Shown: piece after piece, positions 15,169 to 25,140 of the stretch
Layout: each line of letters begins with the position of its first letter
Numbering within the stretch: position 1 is the stretch's first letter
DNA from: Olsenella uli DSM 7084
GTDB taxonomy: Bacteria; Actinomycetota; Coriobacteriia; Coriobacteriales; Atopobiaceae
Assembly: GCF_000143845.1 (NCBI RefSeq)
Contig: NC_014363.1
Location: forward strand, 1,535,186-1,599,185
Length of the DNA: 64,000 nt
Direction of reading: 5' to 3'
Notes under the pieces: generated by a model
The model's input: the letters and a program-made list of their open reading frames with translations, nothing else
Told to the model about the DNA's origin: nothing
Database searches by the model: none
Position numbers and translations under genes: made by a program

Positions 15169-17619
15169 CTACTCCTGCACCTTGAGGGCCTCGGCGAGCG
15201 ACACGTGACGTACGCGCGCCACGTGGGCAAGGGCCACGACCGCATAGGACAGCGCACCGATCGCGATGGCCTGGGCCAAGGTCGACGGCGGCAGCCAGAG
15301 CTCGATGTTGCCGGAGTACTCCGCAAGCCAGGTCTTCATCAGCAGTTCGACCAGCCAGATGACGAGGGGGAGGCTCAGCACGAGGGACGCGAGCACCGTG
15401 ATCGTGATGGAGCGCACGTAGAGCCCTTGGATCTCGCCGTCGTGGTAGCCAAAGACCTTCATGTACGAGATGTAGCGTGATGAACGGTCGATGACCGTCT
15501 TGGTGAGCAGGTAGATGAGCACGATGGAGATGGGCACGGCTATGCAGAGCATCATGGTCATGATCGAGCCCATGGAGGTCTCCATCTGGTCTGCGATGGC
15601 GGACATCTGGCTCGGGGTCATCTCGGAGGCAACGTAGCGCTCGTTGAGGTTGAGGGTCTTGTCGGACGCATAGCCATCGAAGTCGTCAGGGTCCGTGCCG
15701 AAGATCTCGGCATAGGTCTCGCGGCTCATGTACACGTTCGTGTCGGTCGGCTCGCCGGCAATCACGTCGGGGGAGATCGCGTAGCTGTCTCCTGTGTACT
15801 TGTTGGTGAAGGTGGCCTGCTTCCCCACCGCAAGGCCGCACTTCTCGGCCAGGCCCGTTCCCACCACGACCTTGCCGCCCGAGACGTCGAACTTCCAGTA
15901 CGACGAGCTCACGGGGACGCCATATATGGCCACGTCCTCGCTGGAGTCCGCACGCAGGCGCTTGACCTCGAGAGAGACGGTGCTGAACTTCTCGGCGTCA
16001 TCGATCACGACCGACGAGTTCTCCCTCGTGTTGAGGGGGTGCCCGGACAGGACGCGCGCGTCAGAGGCGATGGACTGCGCACGCGAGACGAGCCTGAGAT
16101 AGTCCGCAGACGAGAGGTCCCTCTCGGGGTCCTCGAAGTCGGCCAGCTCGTCGGCTGCCTCCGCGGCGTCGCGCTGGGCCTCGGTCACATCCACCTCGAG
16201 CGGCGCCTTGAGGTAGTAGACGTGACCGGCCGGGACGCTGCGTTCCAGCTCGTCGGCGTAGTGCCTGATCATCGGCAGCATGCACAGGCCAAAGAGCAAG
16301 AGCAGCGTCGAGAACATGATCCCCACGAAGAGCACCGCGAAGTGAGAGGCGTTGCGCAGGAAGACGCGGACGCGAAAGCGCGTCGGAAAGCCCCAGCCAT
16401 CGGGAAGCGAGGCGGTGCTGCGCCGTGACCTGTGGCCGATCTCGTGACGCAGAAACGCCAGGGGCGTCGCCCCCAGCTTGCGTCTCACCCCAATCCACGT
16501 GATCGCCACCAGCATGACGACAGGCACCACGGTGGTCATGCAGAGGACCTCGAAGGAGAAGTACGCCCTGAACGGTGGCAGGTCGTAGGAGCGGTAGTAG
16601 AGCCCGGACATCACGTCGACGAGACGGGCGTAGCCCACGGCGTTGCCCACGATGGCGGCAAGCACGCCCACCAGCGTGGGGAGCACCAGGTAGTGACGGA
16701 CCAGCTCCCCCTTGCGATAGCCGGAGGCCAGCAGCATGCCGATGACCGGGCTCTCCTGCTCGATGGTGGCGTCGGTCAGGACCACGAACACGAAGGCGGA
16801 GATCACCAGCAGCAGGCCGCACATGACGGTCCATCCCAGCTGGTCCCCCTCGATGTCGTCGTCCGCGTAGGCGAGGGCCTGGTTGGCATCCCGGTCGACA
16901 AGGGAGCTCACCGTGGCGCCGTGGGCCTCGAGCGCATTGTAGGCGTCGGTCTCGTAGTCGGTACGGTCAACGAGAGGCATGTCCCTCTCGTCCAGCACGA
17001 CGGAGTAATGGTAGACCACCGACTCCGCCAGCTCGTCGAAGGCCTCCGGCGTGACCTGGGCCACGCTGAAGCCTTGGCCGTCAAAGAGCAGGTCCGTGTT
17101 CTTGCGTATGAGTGCCTGGTAGTCGGGCAGGGAGACGAGGCCGCAGATGGTGAGGTCGCGTCCGTTCACGCTGACCGTGTCGCCGACGGAGAGGCACCTG
17201 TTCTCGCAGAAGGTGCGCGAGAGGGCGATCTCGTCGGTCGCTTGGGGCGCATGTCCCTCAACGTAGCTGGCCAAATCCACTTCGCTGCGGTTCTCGTACA
17301 GGCGCACCGTGACGTCGTTGACCGAGGGGCCGGCGGAGAGGGGCAGCTCGGCGTAGAAGTTCCGATGCACCTCGCAGCCAGACCGCACGCGCTCGACTGC
17401 GTCAAGGGCCTCGTCGGAGGCCTCGAACTGCGTCGTGAACGCAAAGTCCTCGACGTTGCTGGACGCCCTGGTGTCAGCGATGACGCGCTGGATGGAGCGG
17501 GCTGCCACGAGATATCCGGTCACCATCGCGATGGTGAGGGAGATGAGGAGAAAGAGGCCCAGGTACTTGCCGAGGTTATGCCTGAGCTCGCGCGGGAGGC
17601 GACGGCCGAGAGGTGACAT
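15169..17619 (-). CDS. FtsX/MacB-type ABC transporter permease
   Basis: An 816-residue membrane protein. An N-terminal helix (about 21-43) is followed by a large outer domain (about 45-290), then a block of three helices (about 295-430), a further helix (near 475), a second outer domain with many charged residues, and three final helices ending in VRHVSLAEALKVQE. This is the duplicated FtsX layout with two outer domains, as in LolC-type or bacitracin/antimicrobial-export permeases. It starts at the ATG after GGAGGAG, 8 bp downstream of its ATPase gene. The substrate is unknown; export of lipid-linked molecules or peptides, or a mechanical role, are the usual options. Confidence 0.88.
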   Translation of the reverse strand: MSPLGRRLPRELRHNLGKYLGLFLLISLTIAMVTGYLVAARSIQRVIADTRASSNVEDFAFTTQFEASDEALDAVERVRSGCEVHRNFYAELPLSAGPSVNDVTVRLYENRSEVDLASYVEGHAPQATDEIALSRTFCENRCLSVGDTVSVNGRDLTICGLVSLPDYQALIRKNTDLLFDGQGFSVAQVTPEAFDELAESVVYHYSVVLDERDMPLVDRTDYETDAYNALEAHGATVSSLVDRDANQALAYADDDIEGDQLGWTVMCGLLLVISAFVFVVLTDATIEQESPVIGMLLASGYRKGELVRHYLVLPTLVGVLAAIVGNAVGYARLVDVMSGLYYRSYDLPPFRAYFSFEVLCMTTVVPVVMLVAITWIGVRRKLGATPLAFLRHEIGHRSRRSTASLPDGWGFPTRFRVRVFLRNASHFAVLFVGIMFSTLLLLFGLCMLPMIRHYADELERSVPAGHVYYLKAPLEVDVTEAQRDAAEAADELADFEDPERDLSSADYLRLVSRAQSIASDARVLSGHPLNTRENSSVVIDDAEKFSTVSLEVKRLRADSSEDVAIYGVPVSSSYWKFDVSGGKVVVGTGLAEKCGLAVGKQATFTNKYTGDSYAISPDVIAGEPTDTNVYMSRETYAEIFGTDPDDFDGYASDKTLNLNERYVASEMTPSQMSAIADQMETSMGSIMTMMLCIAVPISIVLIYLLTKTVIDRSSRYISYMKVFGYHDGEIQGLYVRSITITVLASLVLSLPLVIWLVELLMKTWLAEYSGNIELWLPPSTLAQAIAIGALSYAVVALAHVARVRHVSLAEALKVQE

Positions 17620-17627
17620 CGCTCCTC

Positions 17628-18338
17628 CTACCACTCGAGTTCGGCGGCGGGGACCAGCTGGGTATTCCCCTCGTCCTCGACCAGGAGACCGTCGCGCAGG
17701 CGCAGGATGTGGTGGGACATGTGCCGGATGGCGTCGTTGTGCGTCACGATGACCATCGTGCAGCCGTAGGTACGGTTGACCCCCTCCATCAACTGCAGGA
17801 TCTCCTTTGACGTCTTGTAGTCCAAGGCGCCGGTGGGCTCGTCGCAGAGCAGCAGGCCTGGGTTCTTGACCAGCGCACGGCCGATGGCGCAGCGCTGCTG
17901 CTGGCCGCCTGAGACCTGGCTGGGAAACTTCTTGCGCTGGTCCCACAGGCCCAGGGAGTCAAGCAGGTCGTCCACCGGCAGGGGGCTCTTGGAGATGTGG
18001 CGGCAGACCTCTATGTTCTCGCGGATCGTCAGGTCCGGGACGAGGTTGTAGAACTGGAAGATGAAGCCGAGCTCGCGGCGGCGATATTCCACCAGGTCAC
18101 GAGGGGAGAGTCCGCACACCCGCTCGCCGCCCACGACGATCTCGCCCGAATCGGGCGGCTCGAGGCCCCCCACCAGGTTGAGGAAGGTGGACTTACCCGA
18201 GCCCGACGGCCCGAACAGCACGCAGACCTCACCCTTCTGGATGTCGGTCGTGATGCCACGCAGGACCTCGACGCGCGCATCACCGACTCCGTATGCCTTG
18301 CGCACGTCATCCATGTGCAGATATGCACCATCACCCAT
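17628..18338 (-). CDS. ABC transporter ATP-binding protein (LolD/MacB type)
   Basis: A 236-residue ATPase partner of the FtsX-type permease that follows. It shows Walker [10 protein letters not shown], the Q-loop [12 protein letters not shown], signature [16 protein letters not shown], Walker [13 protein letters not shown] and the H-loop [15 protein letters not shown] is typical of the MacB/LolD class. Three ATGs cluster at the 5' end (18398, 18350, 18338); only 18338 has a well-placed GGGAG site, so it is chosen. Transcription probably starts from the candidate promoter at 18438-18466. Confidence 0.9.
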   Translation of the reverse strand: MGDGAYLHMDDVRKAYGVGDARVEVLRGITTDIQKGEVCVLFGPSGSGKSTFLNLVGGLEPPDSGEIVVGGERVCGLSPRDLVEYRRRELGFIFQFYNLVPDLTIRENIEVCRHISKSPLPVDDLLDSLGLWDQRKKFPSQVSGGQQQRCAIGRALVKNPGLLLCDEPTGALDYKTSKEILQLMEGVNRTYGCTMVIVTHNDAIRHMSHHILRLRDGLLVEDEGNTQLVPAAELEW

Positions 18339-18437
18339 GCCGTCTCCCATGTCGTCGCTATGCCACGCCGTCACTGCCAGCGGGCCGCCGCCATGCATGG
18401 CAGGCGGTCCCCGACGTTAGTCCGAACCCGGGTCGAG

Positions 18438-18466
18438 TTTACAACAACTAACTATGCGACTTGCAA
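18438..18466 (-). promoter_or_regulatory. Candidate promoter of the LolD/MacB-like operon
   Basis: On the minus strand TTGCAA (18461-18466) and TGTAAA (18438-18443) are 17 bp apart, about 100 bp before the ATPase start. The rest of the 302-bp gap (18339-18640) shows only a short CACGGGAGCGGAG duplication and no gene. Confidence 0.4.
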
Positions 18467-18640
18467 ACGGACGGCTTTCCGCGGGAAGCTGTCGAACCTG
18501 ACGGACCCTTTCCAGGGGAAACGCTCGGAAGGCTGCAAAAGACACGGGAGCGGAGTCACGGGAGCGGAGCGGAGGGCGCGGAAAGGGGTGGGGGCATATC
18601 GCATACGCTCGACAGCGCAACGCGGGAGGAACGGCAGGGC

Positions 18641-20749
18641 CTATCGGCGCGGGCGGGGCAGCAGGGGTCGCGCATTGAGCCCCGTCACCGCGAGCGTCGA
18701 GACGTTATGCAGGTAGGCAGCCGTCGTCAGGGGCAGTGCGCCCGCAACACCCAGGGCGATGAGACCAGTGTTGAACCCGACGATGAAGCGGTAGTCGCGG
18801 TGGATGCGGGCCATCAGGCGCTGGGCCAGGCAGCGCATGGTCACCAGCGACTCCAGCGATGCGTCCAGGACCGAGACGTCGGCGACCGCCCGGGCGATGT
18901 CACTCGCATCCGACAGGGCGACCGAGACGTCTGCGGCGGCGAGGGCCGGGGAGTCGTTGATGCCATCCCCCACCATGATCACGACATGGCCCTGTCTGCG
19001 CAGCTCGCCTACGTAGAAGCTCTTGTCCTCGGGCAGCACCTGGGCATGGCAGGCGTCGATGCCCAACCGATCGGCAACATAGCGAGCGCTCGTCTCGGCA
19101 TCGCCCGTGAGCATGACGACCCTTTCGATGCCTAGGGACCGCAACTGCGCGAGGACGCCCGCGGCTTCGTCGCGTAGGGGGTCGCTGATGCAGAAGGCCC
19201 CCACCAGGACACCGTCCTGGGCCATGTAGACCACCGAAGCCGTGGGCGCGGCCTCATGGATCGCCTCCTCGATCCCCTCGGGCTTGGGAACGCCCTCGTC
19301 CTCAAAGACGAAGTGGGCGCTGCCGATCACGGCTCCCAGGCCATCGATGCGTGTGGAGATGCCATGGGCGACCACATATTCGACCTCGGCGTGCAGCTCG
19401 TTGACGTGCGTGAGGCCGCGCCGCTTGGCCTCGGCCACGATGGCGCGCGCCATGCTGTGGGGGAAGTGCTCCTCGATGCAGGCGGCGTAGCGCAAAAGGG
19501 TGTCCTCCCCCACCCCCGTGAAGCTCAGCACGCGCTCGACCTGTGGTGACGCATGGGTCAGGGTGCCCGTCTTGTCAAAGACGACGGTGTCGGCGCCCGC
19601 GAGGGCCTCAAGGTACCTGCCGCCCTTCACGACCACGTTGCGACGCGACGCCTCGTCCATGGCGCTCATCACGGCCACCGGCATCGACAGTTTGATGGCA
19701 CAGGAATAGTCCACCATGAGGACGGCCATGGCCTTCCCGACGTTGCGCGTGAGGGCGAGGATGGCGAAGAACGCGAAGAGGTTGAGGGGGACGAGCGCGT
19801 CGGCGAGGCGCTCCGCATCGCTCTGCACGCCAGCCTTGAGCTCGGCAGACTGCTCGACCATCGTAACGATGTCGTCGATGCGGGAGTCCCCGGGCGCAGC
19901 CGTCACGCGAACCCTGAGGTCACCGTCCTCGAGAGCAGTGCCTGCGAAGACCGTGGAGCCCTCTGCCTTGTGGACCAGGCGCGACTCCCCCGTCATGGAC
20001 GCCTCGTCGACCTCGGCCTCCCCATCGACGACCTTACCGTCCACGGGAAGCACCGAGCCCGCCATGAGGTGGAGCACCTGGTCGCGTTCGACTTCGTCGA
20101 TGGGTATGCAGACGTCACCGTCCTCGCCGGAGAGCCAGACGCTCTCGGCACGCGTGACGATGCCGTCCCTCAGCGCAAGGTGCACCCGGCTTTGGACGTG
20201 GCGCTCCATGGTGGACGAGAGCCCCAGCAGGAACATGATGGTGTCCGCCCCGTCGAAGCTCCCCCGCAGGAGCGATGCCACGACTGCGGTGGCATCGAGC
20301 ACCTCGACGGTAATCCGACCGTCCAGCAGCCGCCTCAGCCCCTCGGCCACAAAGCCGATCGAACGCAGCACCGTCCAGGCGACGCGCAGGGGAGCGGGCA
20401 GGAGGAGGCGCCTCAGCAGGCGCCAGGCTGCCAGCGAGGCAATCTCGAGCCGAAAGCGGTTGTTCTCTGCCGCGACCTCGATGGCAGCGGAGAACCCCTC
20501 GATGCCGACCTGCTCGCGTGGCAGGTCCAGCACATCGAAGGCGTCTATGGCCGAGAGCACGCGTCTCCGCTCGATGGGATCGAACGCCACAAGTATCGAC
20601 CCGTTTGCCGGATGGACCTCGGCATGGCGGACCCCCCGAGTACGCATGAGCGCGTACGCGACGCCACGAGCCTCCTCGTCGTCAAAGAGGCCGGCCTGCG
20701 TCCTGAGCCGAAGGCGACCCGGAATGTCGGAGACGATCCTGTACAGCAT
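18641..20749 (-). CDS. P1B-type metal ATPase lacking CPC (CtpC-like)
   Basis: A 702-residue metal-transporting ATPase. It has TGES at 253-256, the phosphorylation motif DKTGT at 392-396, MLTGD and GDGIND. The transport-helix motif is DYSCAIKLSMP (Cys350) in place of CPC, so it is not a Cu ATPase; this pattern is found in the CtpC-like group, for which Zn or Mn efflux has been described in mycobacteria. The N-terminus (about 1-90) is a degenerate metal-domain-like fold (RIVSDIPGRLRLR...) without CxxC. The start ATG is 4 bp after the stop of the small PacL-like gene, so the two are coupled. Metal specificity is inference. Confidence 0.85.
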   Translation of the reverse strand: MLYRIVSDIPGRLRLRTQAGLFDDEEARGVAYALMRTRGVRHAEVHPANGSILVAFDPIERRRVLSAIDAFDVLDLPREQVGIEGFSAAIEVAAENNRFRLEIASLAAWRLLRRLLLPAPLRVAWTVLRSIGFVAEGLRRLLDGRITVEVLDATAVVASLLRGSFDGADTIMFLLGLSSTMERHVQSRVHLALRDGIVTRAESVWLSGEDGDVCIPIDEVERDQVLHLMAGSVLPVDGKVVDGEAEVDEASMTGESRLVHKAEGSTVFAGTALEDGDLRVRVTAAPGDSRIDDIVTMVEQSAELKAGVQSDAERLADALVPLNLFAFFAILALTRNVGKAMAVLMVDYSCAIKLSMPVAVMSAMDEASRRNVVVKGGRYLEALAGADTVVFDKTGTLTHASPQVERVLSFTGVGEDTLLRYAACIEEHFPHSMARAIVAEAKRRGLTHVNELHAEVEYVVAHGISTRIDGLGAVIGSAHFVFEDEGVPKPEGIEEAIHEAAPTASVVYMAQDGVLVGAFCISDPLRDEAAGVLAQLRSLGIERVVMLTGDAETSARYVADRLGIDACHAQVLPEDKSFYVGELRRQGHVVIMVGDGINDSPALAAADVSVALSDASDIARAVADVSVLDASLESLVTMRCLAQRLMARIHRDYRFIVGFNTGLIALGVAGALPLTTAAYLHNVSTLAVTGLNARPLLPRPRR

Positions 20750-20753
20750 GGGG

Positions 20754-21056
20754 CTAGGCCTGGGCGCCCTCGGCATCGACCTTGGCGGTGACCTCCCTGC
20801 GGATGTCCTCCTCGACGGCCGCCAGGCGCTCCCTGACGGCAGCGTCGATCTTGGACTGGCGACGCGCCTCGGCGGTGGCGTCAGAGGCATCGTCGACAAT
20901 GCTCTGCGTCTCCGCAGAGACGACCTCGGCAACCCTCATGGCGCCTGTCGTGACGGCGACGGCACCCCTGTGCAGGACACCCTTGGAGGCAAGACCGGCC
21001 ACGCAACCAGCGGCAGTGGCCCCAGCAGCAGCGATCCAGAAGTGATGAAGACCCAT
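20754..21056 (-). CDS. Small PacL/DUF6110-like membrane protein, partner of the ATPase
   Basis: A 100-residue protein with an N-terminal hydrophobic segment (HHFWIAAAGATAAGCVAGLASKGVL) and a charged helical C-terminal half containing ATAEARRQSKIDAAVRERLAAVEEDI. The position directly before a CtpC-like ATPase, the length and the topology match mycobacterial PacL proteins (DUF1490), which scaffold and feed metal to CtpC. There is no terminal metal-binding Asp/His motif as in PacL1, so only the scaffold role is suggested. The start follows GGGAGAAGGA. The family name is my recognition, not a search result. Confidence 0.65.
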   Translation of the reverse strand: MGLHHFWIAAAGATAAGCVAGLASKGVLHRGAVAVTTGAMRVAEVVSAETQSIVDDASDATAEARRQSKIDAAVRERLAAVEEDIRREVTAKVDAEGAQA

Positions 21057-21230
21057 ATCCTTCTCTCCCTCTCCCGAGGGGGACGCCGTACGCGCCCCTC
21101 CACATGCGAAAAACTCTGGGGCAGACGGTATATGGTGCCCAAGGCGCACACAACTCCAAGCGGTCAAAGGCAATCCATTCGGACGGCCTTGGGACGGATC
21201 ATGCGCAGGTTGCCCACCCGAGGAATCGGG

Positions 21231-22142
21231 CTAGCCCTTCCGGCATGCCTTGCGCCAAGCGCTCGGAGGACAGCCCATGCAGTCGCAGAAGGCTCGGGAG
21301 AACTTGGAGGGGTTGGAGTAGCCTACGGCCAAGGCGATCTCGGAAATGGGCCTTGAGGTCCCCAGCAGCAGGTCGGCAGCCCGATGCATGCGGTACGAGC
21401 GATACCATGCGTAGACGGGAATGCCAAAGGTCTCGCGGAACGACTCCTTGAGCACGGTCGCAGAGACGCCGCAGCGCCCGGCAAGGGAGGGTATGGTGAG
21501 CGCTTGGGCCACGTTGCGCACCATCTCGCCCTGCGCGGCATGTGCGATCTGCTCGTGCGTGCGTCGCGCACCCGCGACGCCAGGCGCGCCGACGCCGCCA
21601 TCTCTTGACCCACCGTACGTGGGAACGGACGAGAGGTCCCGCAGGAGCTCGACGAGCTTGATCTTGAGGTATCCCAGCGCCCCATGCCGCGGGACGCAGC
21701 AGAGCTCGCCAAGCACGCGCATCAGCTCCAGGCAGTCTCCCAGGAGACGAAACGATGGGCCCTGGCTGACAAGGAGACGCAGGGCCTCCGTGTCGATCTC
21801 GAAGTCCTCGAACGTCACCAGGGTCTGACGGGGGAGGCGATGCGGGTCCAGAAGCACGAACGCCCCTGAGAAGGGCCCTGCGGGAGACACGCCCCCCTCA
21901 CGTCCGCCACCCCTTGGGCACAAAAAGCCGTCACCGGTCGGGACGTGTCGGGAAAGGCCCCGGACGGACACTTCGCATGACCCGCTGCGGCAATAGCCGA
22001 CAAGGAGCTGACCCTCGCGCCAGCAGGGTGACATGCGGACGTCGCGCACCGTCGAGTGCACGTCGGCCAGGACGAGCGCGACGCCTTCGATCGGCTCGAG
22101 CGAGACGCCGCAAGGCAGCTTGCCGAGGAGACCGTCACCCAT
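21231..22142 (-). CDS. AraC-family transcriptional regulator
   Basis: A 303-residue regulator. The C-terminal AraC DNA-binding domain (about 205-300) has both helix-turn-helix units: IPSLAGRCGVSATVLKESFRETFGIPVYAWYRSYRM and ISEIALAVGYSNPSKFSRAFCDCMGCPPSAWRK. The N-terminal part (about 1-190) is of the PchR-like type with a Cys-Arg-rich centre. Such regulators often respond to metal-chelators or host signals. The start is the first ATG after an in-frame TAG; the ribosome site is weak. It lies between the metal ATPase operon and feoB, both on the same strand, and either could be its target. Confidence 0.85.
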   Translation of the reverse strand: MGDGLLGKLPCGVSLEPIEGVALVLADVHSTVRDVRMSPCWREGQLLVGYCRSGSCEVSVRGLSRHVPTGDGFLCPRGGGREGGVSPAGPFSGAFVLLDPHRLPRQTLVTFEDFEIDTEALRLLVSQGPSFRLLGDCLELMRVLGELCCVPRHGALGYLKIKLVELLRDLSSVPTYGGSRDGGVGAPGVAGARRTHEQIAHAAQGEMVRNVAQALTIPSLAGRCGVSATVLKESFRETFGIPVYAWYRSYRMHRAADLLLGTSRPISEIALAVGYSNPSKFSRAFCDCMGCPPSAWRKACRKG

Positions 22143-22294
22143 CTAGCGGCCGATCCCTTGGGTGGCACGCGGCAGGAGGCCCCGAACCGCAACGGCGGCG
22201 GGCGAGACGGCGGCCGCCAGAAGCACTGCGTCAAAGGCGCTCATGTCCCTCTCCCCCCAAGCTAAGACCAACCACATCTGACAACGAAACGGTA

Positions 22295-22332
22295 GGGACG
22301 CACCACCCAAGGCCTCCTGGGCGGTGCGTCCC
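22295..22332. terminator. Hairpin downstream of feoB
   Basis: The 10-bp arms GGGACGCACC and GGTGCGTCCC are extended inward by CCCA/TGGG pairing. It lies about 100 bp past the feoB stop on the minus strand. There is no strong T-run, so termination is inferred from stem strength and position. No gene is seen in 22143-22429. Confidence 0.55.
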
Positions 22333-22429
22333 ACGACTCACGGATCACAGACCATATCGTGGCTCGTGACCGACCCCCTTCGCCCGGAGGGGCACGACGG
22401 GGTCTAGGCCAATCGCCACGCGCTGGCAG

Positions 22430-25090
22430 CTACGCCGCGTCATCGACGAGGCTGCCGAGGATCTTCTCGTCCCTCTTGTCCCACTTGGGCGTGGGACGGA
22501 AGAGCTGGAAGAGCATGGCGGCGAGCAGGACGAAGGCCACGACGGTCCAGACGCCGAAGTTACCGAAGGCGATCAGCTCGTAGAACTGGTTGATGAACAG
22601 GCCGATGACCCAACCGAAGACGCATTCGTAGATGATGGCGAAGGCCGTCCAGGCGGCGGAGTCCATCTGCTTGCGAATGGTGCCCATCGCCGCGAAGCAG
22701 GGCGCGCAGAGCATGTTGAAGGCCACGAAGGCGCACATGGCACCGACGTGCAGCGTGCCCGCGACCGTGAACATGCCGGCAAAGCCCTGCCACATGGAGA
22801 CCGAGTTCTCGGTCGCATCGCCCAAGCCATAGAGGACACCGAAGGTGGAGACCAGGTTCTCCTTGGCTATGAGGGCCGAGATGGTCGAGGCGGTCGCCTG
22901 CCAGTTACCGAAGCCGAGCGGGGCGAAGAGGAAGCTCAGGGCGCCGCCGACGCCCGCGAGGATGGAGTAGTCCATGTAGCCCTCGGGCACGCCCTCGGCG
23001 GAGGGCAAAAAGCCGAAGGTGTTGGAGCCGCCCTCCCAGCCGGAGATGCCAAAGTTGGAAAGTGCCCAGATGCCCACGGCTGCGGCGAAGATGATGGTGC
23101 CGGCCTTCTTGACGTAGGCGGAGACGCGCTCCCACACATGGAGCGCCCAGGAGCGGACGGCCGGGAAGTGGTAGTCGGGCAGCTCCATGACGAACGGCAC
23201 GGGCTCGCCCGAGAAGGGCTTGGTCTTCTTGAGCATGACGGCGGAGACGATGATGGCGACGATGCCCATGAGATAGAACATGGGGGCGACCCACCACATG
23301 CCGGAGCCGCCGGCGAGGACGCCCATGACCAGCGCGATGATGGGCAGCTTCGCGGAGCACGGGATCATGGTGGTGAGCATGGCGGTCATGCGGCGGTCAC
23401 GCTCGTTCTCGATGGTCTTGGTGGCGAGCACGCCCGGGACGCCGCAGCCCGACGAGACGATCATGGGGATGAAGGACTTGCCCGAGAGGCCGAAGCGACG
23501 GAAGACGCGGTCCATCACGAAGGCGACACGGGACATGTAGCCGCAGTCCTCGAGGAAGCAGAGCATCACGAAGAGGACGAAGATCTGCGGGATGAAGCCG
23601 AGGACGGAGCCCACGCCCCCGATGATGCCGTCGACCACGAGGGACTTTACGACGGGCGAGGCGCCCGCGGCCTCAAGGGCGTTGGTCGCGGCGTTGGGGA
23701 TGGAGTCGACGAAGCCGTCGTAGTCATGCTGGTCGGGCTTGGCGGCGGCAACCGCCGCCGCGAAGTCAGCCGACGTGACGCGGTCGATGACCTGGAGCTC
23801 CTGGTCACTGTCTAGGACGGGCTCGCCGTCTGCGGTCTCGGAGGTGATGGGCTCGTCGTCGGTGTCGAGGTAGTTGCCATCCTCGTCGTGCACGGGGACG
23901 TCGGTCGCGACGACGCCTGCCTGGGCGGCCGCAGCCTCGAAGTCGGCGACGGTCGCCTCGTCCTCGGCAGTGGGCTCCTCGGCGGCAACGGCATCGGCGA
24001 CGCCCTCCGTGTCGACGCCGGCCTCATCGGCGGCCGCGATATAACCGTCGATCTGGTCCGAGTAGTGATGCGACGCGTACTCGTCAGACGCCTCGCCGTA
24101 GGCCTGCTCGCTGGCGCCGTTCACGAAGAAGCCGTCGGAGAACAGGTTGTCGTTGACCCAGTCGGTCGCCGGAGTGCCCACGGCGACGAGCGCGATCCAG
24201 TAGACGAGGACCATGGCGGCCGCGAAGATGGGCAGTCCCAGCCAGCGGTTGGTGACGACCTTGTCGATCTTCTGGGAGCGGGTCAGCTTCTTGGGGGCCT
24301 TCTGGACGCAGGCATCCATGACCGTCGCGATCCAGTCGTAGCGATCGGAGGTGATGATGGACTCCGAGTCGTCGTCACGGTCCCTCTCGACCGCGGCGAT
24401 GAGGGGCTCGATGGCGGCGAGCGTCTCCTGGGAGAGGGAGAGGGGGGCGATGGCATCGGCATCACGCTCGAAGACCTTGATGGAGTACCAGCGGGAGAGC
24501 CCTGCGGGACAGCTGGACGAGATGCGCTCGGCGATCCTTGCGAGCACGTCCTCGACGTCGTCCGAGAAGCACCTGACCCCCTGGGGGGCCACGTTCTTCT
24601 CGCCAGCGGAGATGGCCTCGCCGACCAGCTTGTCGAGGTTCTGGTTGCGCAGGGCCGAGACCTCGACCACGGGAACGCCGAGCATCTTGGAGATGGCCGC
24701 CACATCGATGACGTCGCCGCGCTCCTTGAGCAGGTCGCACATGTTGAGGCCCACGACCACGGGACGGCCGGCCTCGAGCACCTGCGTGGTGAGGTAGAGG
24801 TTGCGCTCGAGGTTGGTGACGTCGATCAGGTTGATGACGGCGTCGGGGCGGTCGTTGACGACGTAGTCGCGGGAGACGACCTCCTCGGGCGAGTAGGGCG
24901 AGAGCGAGTATATGCCGGGAAGGTCGACGAAGGTGACGTCATGGTTGGCCTTCCAGGTCGCCATCTTCTTCTCGACGGTGACGCCCGGCCAGTTGCCAAC
25001 GTAGCCGTTGGAGCCGGTGAGCTCGTTGAACAGCGTGGTCTTGCCACAGTTCGGGTTGCCGGCGAGGGCAATGTTGATCTTGTCAGACAA
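22430..25090 (-). CDS. feoB: Ferrous iron transporter FeoB with large acidic outer insertion
   Basis: An 886-residue G-protein-coupled Fe(II) permease. The N-terminal GTPase has G1 GNPNCGKTT (11-19), the switch region VGNWPGVTVEKK, G3 DLPGIYSLSPYS and G4 NMCD. The membrane part has gate motifs such as SSGCGVPGV and IPCSAKLPI. Between the first and second transmembrane helices (about residues 315-475) is an acidic stretch much longer than usual, rich in Glu, Asp and Ala, which should face outward. The best start is TTG 25090, with AGGAAGG seven bases before it, giving MSDKINIALAGNPNCGKTT; ATG 25114 is an alternative. It follows feoA with a 122-bp gap holding a likely terminator and a GGTAACT element. 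Confidence 0.95.
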   Translation of the reverse strand: MSDKINIALAGNPNCGKTTLFNELTGSNGYVGNWPGVTVEKKMATWKANHDVTFVDLPGIYSLSPYSPEEVVSRDYVVNDRPDAVINLIDVTNLERNLYLTTQVLEAGRPVVVGLNMCDLLKERGDVIDVAAISKMLGVPVVEVSALRNQNLDKLVGEAISAGEKNVAPQGVRCFSDDVEDVLARIAERISSSCPAGLSRWYSIKVFERDADAIAPLSLSQETLAAIEPLIAAVERDRDDDSESIITSDRYDWIATVMDACVQKAPKKLTRSQKIDKVVTNRWLGLPIFAAAMVLVYWIALVAVGTPATDWVNDNLFSDGFFVNGASEQAYGEASDEYASHHYSDQIDGYIAAADEAGVDTEGVADAVAAEEPTAEDEATVADFEAAAAQAGVVATDVPVHDEDGNYLDTDDEPITSETADGEPVLDSDQELQVIDRVTSADFAAAVAAAKPDQHDYDGFVDSIPNAATNALEAAGASPVVKSLVVDGIIGGVGSVLGFIPQIFVLFVMLCFLEDCGYMSRVAFVMDRVFRRFGLSGKSFIPMIVSSGCGVPGVLATKTIENERDRRMTAMLTTMIPCSAKLPIIALVMGVLAGGSGMWWVAPMFYLMGIVAIIVSAVMLKKTKPFSGEPVPFVMELPDYHFPAVRSWALHVWERVSAYVKKAGTIIFAAAVGIWALSNFGISGWEGGSNTFGFLPSAEGVPEGYMDYSILAGVGGALSFLFAPLGFGNWQATASTISALIAKENLVSTFGVLYGLGDATENSVSMWQGFAGMFTVAGTLHVGAMCAFVAFNMLCAPCFAAMGTIRKQMDSAAWTAFAIIYECVFGWVIGLFINQFYELIAFGNFGVWTVVAFVLLAAMLFQLFRPTPKWDKRDEKILGSLVDDAA

Positions 25091-25140
25091 TATAGTGCCT
25101 TCCTGCGAGTGCATCCACAATTGTTACCTTGACCATACTA

